Part shown: positions 7,501 to 8,556 of the stretch, one piece after another
How positions within the stretch are numbered: position 1 is the stretch's first letter
Layout: each line of letters begins with the position of its first letter
DNA from: Candidatus Cloacimonadota bacterium
GTDB lineage: Bacteria > Cloacimonadota > Cloacimonadia > Cloacimonadales > TCS61
Length of the DNA stretch: 8,556 nt
Assembly: GCA_030626645.1 (NCBI GenBank)
Contig: DAOUTP010000062.1
Coordinates: forward strand, 1 to 8,556
Direction: 5' to 3'
Made by a program: the position numbers and the translations under genes
Notes under the pieces: generated by a model
Seen by the model: only the letters and a program-made list of their open reading frames with translations
Told to the model about the DNA's origin: nothing
Database searches by the model: none

Positions 7501-7607
7501 TCTTCTACCAGATGTACATCTAATCCCATTTCCGCAAGGTCAAGAGAAGCCTGAATACCGGCGATTCCAGCTCCTACAACCATTACCGATCTACTTTTTA
7601 AACTCAT
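4566..7607 (-). CDS. hdrA: HdrA with two flavin modules (1013 residues), fused ferredoxin domains
   Basis: HdrA is the FAD-containing electron-bifurcating hub of heterodisulfide reductase complexes; typical HdrA has about 650 residues, so this is a fused, double version. Residues 1-450 form one thioredoxin-reductase-like flavin module: VVGAGIAGIQAS (10-21), VEESATIGGRM (34-44), FPTNDCSMC (51-59), an inserted ferredoxin (Cys108/111/114/118 and Cys163/166/170), CVGSRD and YCSSACC (265-271). Residues 452-585 are the HdrA N-terminal domain type (TFVCHCGINIAGVVDV, ACSQDC, AACTPRTHEPLF). Residues 590-925 are a second flavin module (VIGAGLAGMTAAEAL, IEKEAELGGNLRNIYF, QCVGSREE, YCSRVCC at 752-758) without the inserted ferredoxin. 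Residues 935-990 are a C-terminal 2[4Fe-4S] ferredoxin (Cys942/945/948/952 and Cys973/976/979/983). AAGGA lies six bases before the ATG. The frame is uninterrupted with no UGA, so HdrA here uses Cys. It sits between the two MvhD genes, fitting a role as their common acceptor. Confidence 0.96.
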   Translation of the reverse strand: MSLKSRSVMVVGAGIAGIQASLDLAEMGLDVHLVEESATIGGRMPQLDKTFPTNDCSMCILAPKMSECARHPNITIHIKSSVAEVTGNPGDFTAKIVEHAKYVDPVKCVACGLCEEKCPVKVDDEFDMGLRKRGAISRSFLQSIPSEYTIDEERCLYLTKGVCRICEKVCPAGAINYEDKDIEIELNVGSVILASGIDTFNPIGFGHFGYKRYPNVVTSLDFERMLSASGPFGGHVVRASDNIEPKSIAFIQCVGSRDESIDHNYCSSACCMFAIKEAIIAKEHMKGLDSSIFYMDIRAFGKDFDKYYEKAKGQYGVQFIKSKVSEIRELENGSLSLRHVLENGKIEFTEFDMVVLSVGLQPRENITKLAKKLDIKLNEFGFCRSDTFEPLKTSREGIYVCGAMNGPRDIPESVTTASGAVAEAVKYLRLDRQEIIEKKIPEKDIVGDRPRVGTFVCHCGINIAGVVDVKDVAEYAKDLPNVEHSEDLMYACSQDCMNTIKQRIEEHDLNRIVIAACTPRTHEPLFRDMVSEAGLNPYLFEMANIRDQCSWAHMNEPELATEKSKDLMNMGVAKARELAPLERLPIEINPKALVIGAGLAGMTAAEALADAGHEVFLIEKEAELGGNLRNIYFAFDKDPQELLAEKIKNVTKNKLIQLYKSTQIEKIDGYVGNFITTLKTEKDEQTLEHGIVIIATGAEEHKTKEYLYGKSSRIITQVEFEEMLHTQQFPKQKMKNIVMIQCVGSREEDKMYCSRVCCTKAVKNALTFKKRFPNINIYVAYRDIRTYGFREKYYTELRDLGTMFVHYDLDKKPEVTLVEEWNPDSQLNVTVFDPIIDKEIEVKADLLVLATAIDAKKENIDLGRMLKVSLNTDGMFLEAHVKLRPVDFATDGVFVAGLAHTPKDMDESMTQAKAAASRALTFLNKKAILAEGTICEVNDNRCTGCGYCEQICAYNAIEVDLEKEIAIVNEALCKGCGACVASCRCGALDLRGFSNEQLFSAFDALDMVDILGD

Positions 7608-7627
7608 AAATTATCCTTAACTATAAT

Positions 7628-7740
7628 TAACCTTGCGAATGGTTCCCCGCAGAGACACTCTCTCTCATCAACCTTCGCAATGGTTGAATTCATTGAACCT
7701 ATTTCGACCATTGCGAAGGTCTCGACCATTCGCAAGGTTA
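7628..7740. repeat. Doubly nested perfect inverted repeat in the mvhD-hdrA gap
   Basis: The outer arms are perfect 16-mers: TAACCTTGCGAATGGT (7628-7643) and its reverse complement (7725-7740). Inside them lies a second perfect pair of 14-mers: ACCTTCGCAATGGT (7671-7684) and its reverse complement (7707-7720). Outer and inner arms are variants of each other (TTGCGAATGG against TTCGCAATGG), so arms can also pair in alternative ways. The 113-base element begins eight bases after the mvhD stop and ends about ten bases before the ribosome site of hdrA. It has no coding capacity and no U-tract. It may be a miniature mobile element or a structured mRNA processing/stability site. Confidence 0.78.
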
Positions 7741-7748
7741 TTCTCATT

Positions 7749-8174
7749 TTATAAAAAAATATTTTTTTTGGTTGGATTCTCTCCCATCTCCAAAATCTGT
7801 TTCGTGTATTCAGTTCCTACTTGAGCAAATTTATTACCTTCGGAAGCAGATATCCAAGTAAGCCGCAAACGAGCGTTTTCCAAACCGAGTGTGTCGAAAA
7901 TGTTTTTTACAATTGCCATACGGCGACGTGTGTGATAATTACCAACCTGGTAATGACAATCCCCGGGATGTCATCCACCAACCAATACACCATCAGCTCC
8001 ACGCAAATAAGATTTTATTAGGAATACAGGATCTACCCTGCTGGAGCACATCACCTTTATCGGTAATATCGCAGTGGGATATTGAGAACGGTTGATACCG
8101 GCAAGATCAGCACCAGTATAAGAACACCATTTACATAAAAAACTAATTATTTTTGGTGTGTAGTCTTTTTTCAT
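7749..8174 (-). CDS. mvhD: Selenocysteine-containing MvhD-type [2Fe-2S] subunit (first copy)
   Basis: Reading the in-frame UGA at 7973-7971 as selenocysteine gives a 141-residue protein ending at TAA 7751-7749. The conserved positions are Cys14 and Cys17 (CKWC), Cys43 (MCSSRVDP), Sec68 and Cys73 (G-U-HPGDC), followed by HYQVGNYHTRRRMAIVKNIF and LTWISASEGNKFAQ. The protein is clearly paralogous to the MvhD at 3974-4396, but diverged: many substitutions and a different C-terminal tail (ENPTKKNIFL). It should transfer electrons to HdrA from a different input module. The ATG has GGAG at six bases. It starts one base after the stop of the FrhB-like gene, so these two form a pair just as mvhD and flxC do downstream, but in the opposite order. 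Without UGA readthrough the product would stop at residue 67 and lose the Sec/Cys73 half of the site. Confidence 0.92.
7938..7973 (-). promoter_or_regulatory. Bacterial SECIS element with its UGA codon in the first mvhD
   Basis: UGA (7973-7971) is followed after 16 bases by a perfect 7-bp stem (ATTACCA/TGGTAAT, arms 7948-7954 and 7938-7944) with loop GGU, starting with G. Distance, stem length and loop size match the other mvhD copy exactly. The closing pair is A-U here and U-A there, a compensatory change that supports a selected RNA structure. Confidence 0.85.
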
Positions 8175-8175
8175 T

Positions 8176-8556
8176 TTATTCTCCCAATTCAGGAAATTCT
8201 TCTTCTTTATAGATCATAACAGGAATCTCTTCATCTACTCTTCTTCCTGCAACAAAATCGAACATATCGGCAGTTTCTTCACCGGTTTTCTTAAAAACAT
8301 CTGCAACAGGAATTGAAGCAGGACATACATCCGAGCACATTCCGCAACCTACACACGAAAAACTCATATGAGATAATCTTCCTAGATGAAAAAATAATGT
8401 ATCAGGAGGTAATCGAAGTGCTCCTTTTTCTTCTAATTCCTTCTCCATTATCGGTGTATTATAATCATAATTAAATGAATCGAAATCGCAAAGAGTACAA
8501 TAGCAGATCGGGCAAACAGTATTACAGCCATGACAGCCGATACATTTTCCAAAAAT
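8176..8556 (-). CDS. FrhB/FdhB-like iron-sulfur electron-transfer protein, C-terminal 126 residues
   Basis: The open frame continues to the high-coordinate window edge, so the gene start lies outside; an internal ATG at 8448 is not the true start. The visible part has CIGCHGCNTVCPICYCTLC (from the fifth visible residue) and, about 60 residues later, CVGCGMCSDVCPAS, i.e. two [4Fe-4S] ferredoxin motifs plus extra Cys. It then has a tail FDFVAGRRVDEEIPVM comparable with FDYTAGTDINEKPAM in the FlxC-like protein at 3012-3974. The two are paralogues in arrangement and motif order. In Hdr clusters such subunits connect a donor module (formate dehydrogenase, hydrogenase or another flavoprotein) to MvhD. 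It ends one base before the first mvhD. The donor partner is unseen, so its substrate is unknown. Confidence 0.85.
   Translation of the reverse strand: MFGKCIGCHGCNTVCPICYCTLCDFDSFNYDYNTPIMEKELEEKGALRLPPDTLFFHLGRLSHMSFSCVGCGMCSDVCPASIPVADVFKKTGEETADMFDFVAGRRVDEEIPVMIYKEEEFPELGE

Noticed and set aside
7628..7740. Intrinsic terminator or riboswitch before hdrA
   Set aside because: No U-tract follows on the minus strand, and I could match no known riboswitch or T-box core; a simple nested palindrome explains the sequence.
8176..8448. Separate 90-residue ferredoxin starting at the ATG at 8448
   Set aside because: The frame stays open upstream to the window edge and encodes another complete ferredoxin motif, so the ATG is internal to a longer gene.

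Overview
The window is a single gene cluster, read entirely from the minus strand, from an obligately anaerobic, AT-rich bacterium that makes selenoproteins. Nearly every gene encodes part of a soluble heterodisulfide-reductase (Hdr)/flavin-oxidoreductase (Flx) electron-transfer complex. Such clusters occur in anaerobic syntrophs, fermenters, sulfate reducers and groups such as Cloacimonadota. I cannot fix the phylum from this sequence; Cloacimonadota or a similar lineage is only a guess from gene style and repeat content.

In transcription order (high to low coordinates) the layout is: (1) the 3' end of an FrhB/FdhB-like ferredoxin gene (8556-8176), one base before a first mvhD (8174-7749); (2) a very long hdrA (7607-4566) coding for a double-flavin HdrA; (3) a second mvhD (4396-3974) overlapping a flxC-like gene (3974-3012); (4) flxB-like (2890-1841) overlapping flxA-like (1841-1005); (5) hdrC (885-415), a tusA-family gene (389-162) and the start of a YeeE/YedE-family membrane transporter (146-1, running off the window).

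Both mvhD genes contain an in-frame UGA in the same place (G-UGA-H-P-G-D-C). Each UGA is followed at identical distance by a 7-bp hairpin with a 3-nt loop starting with G, and the closing base pair covaries between the copies. I read both as selenocysteine codons with bacterial SECIS elements. Conventional gene calling stops at residue 66 or 67 and loses half of each protein; the full products are 140 and 141 residues.

A likely mechanism (inference from family knowledge): FlxA takes electrons from NADH, FlxB, FlxC and the second MvhD relay them to HdrA, and the upstream FrhB-like protein plus the first MvhD form a second entry from another donor. HdrA would bifurcate or confurcate electrons between ferredoxin and a partner reached through HdrC. 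No HdrB is visible: HdrC is followed directly by a TusA-like sulfur (or selenium) carrier and a YeeE/YedE-like transporter. This is the most suggestive feature of the locus, pointing to a link with sulfur-compound metabolism or with selenium supply for the selenoproteins.

All four intergenic gaps over 100 bp hold a different inverted-repeat element (886-1004, 2891-3011, 4397-4565, 7608-7748). The remaining gene junctions are overlaps of 1 base or gaps of 25 bases or less. The repeats therefore divide the cluster into five modules. No gene-free stretch exceeds 300 bases, and I saw no RNA gene, CRISPR array or transposase.
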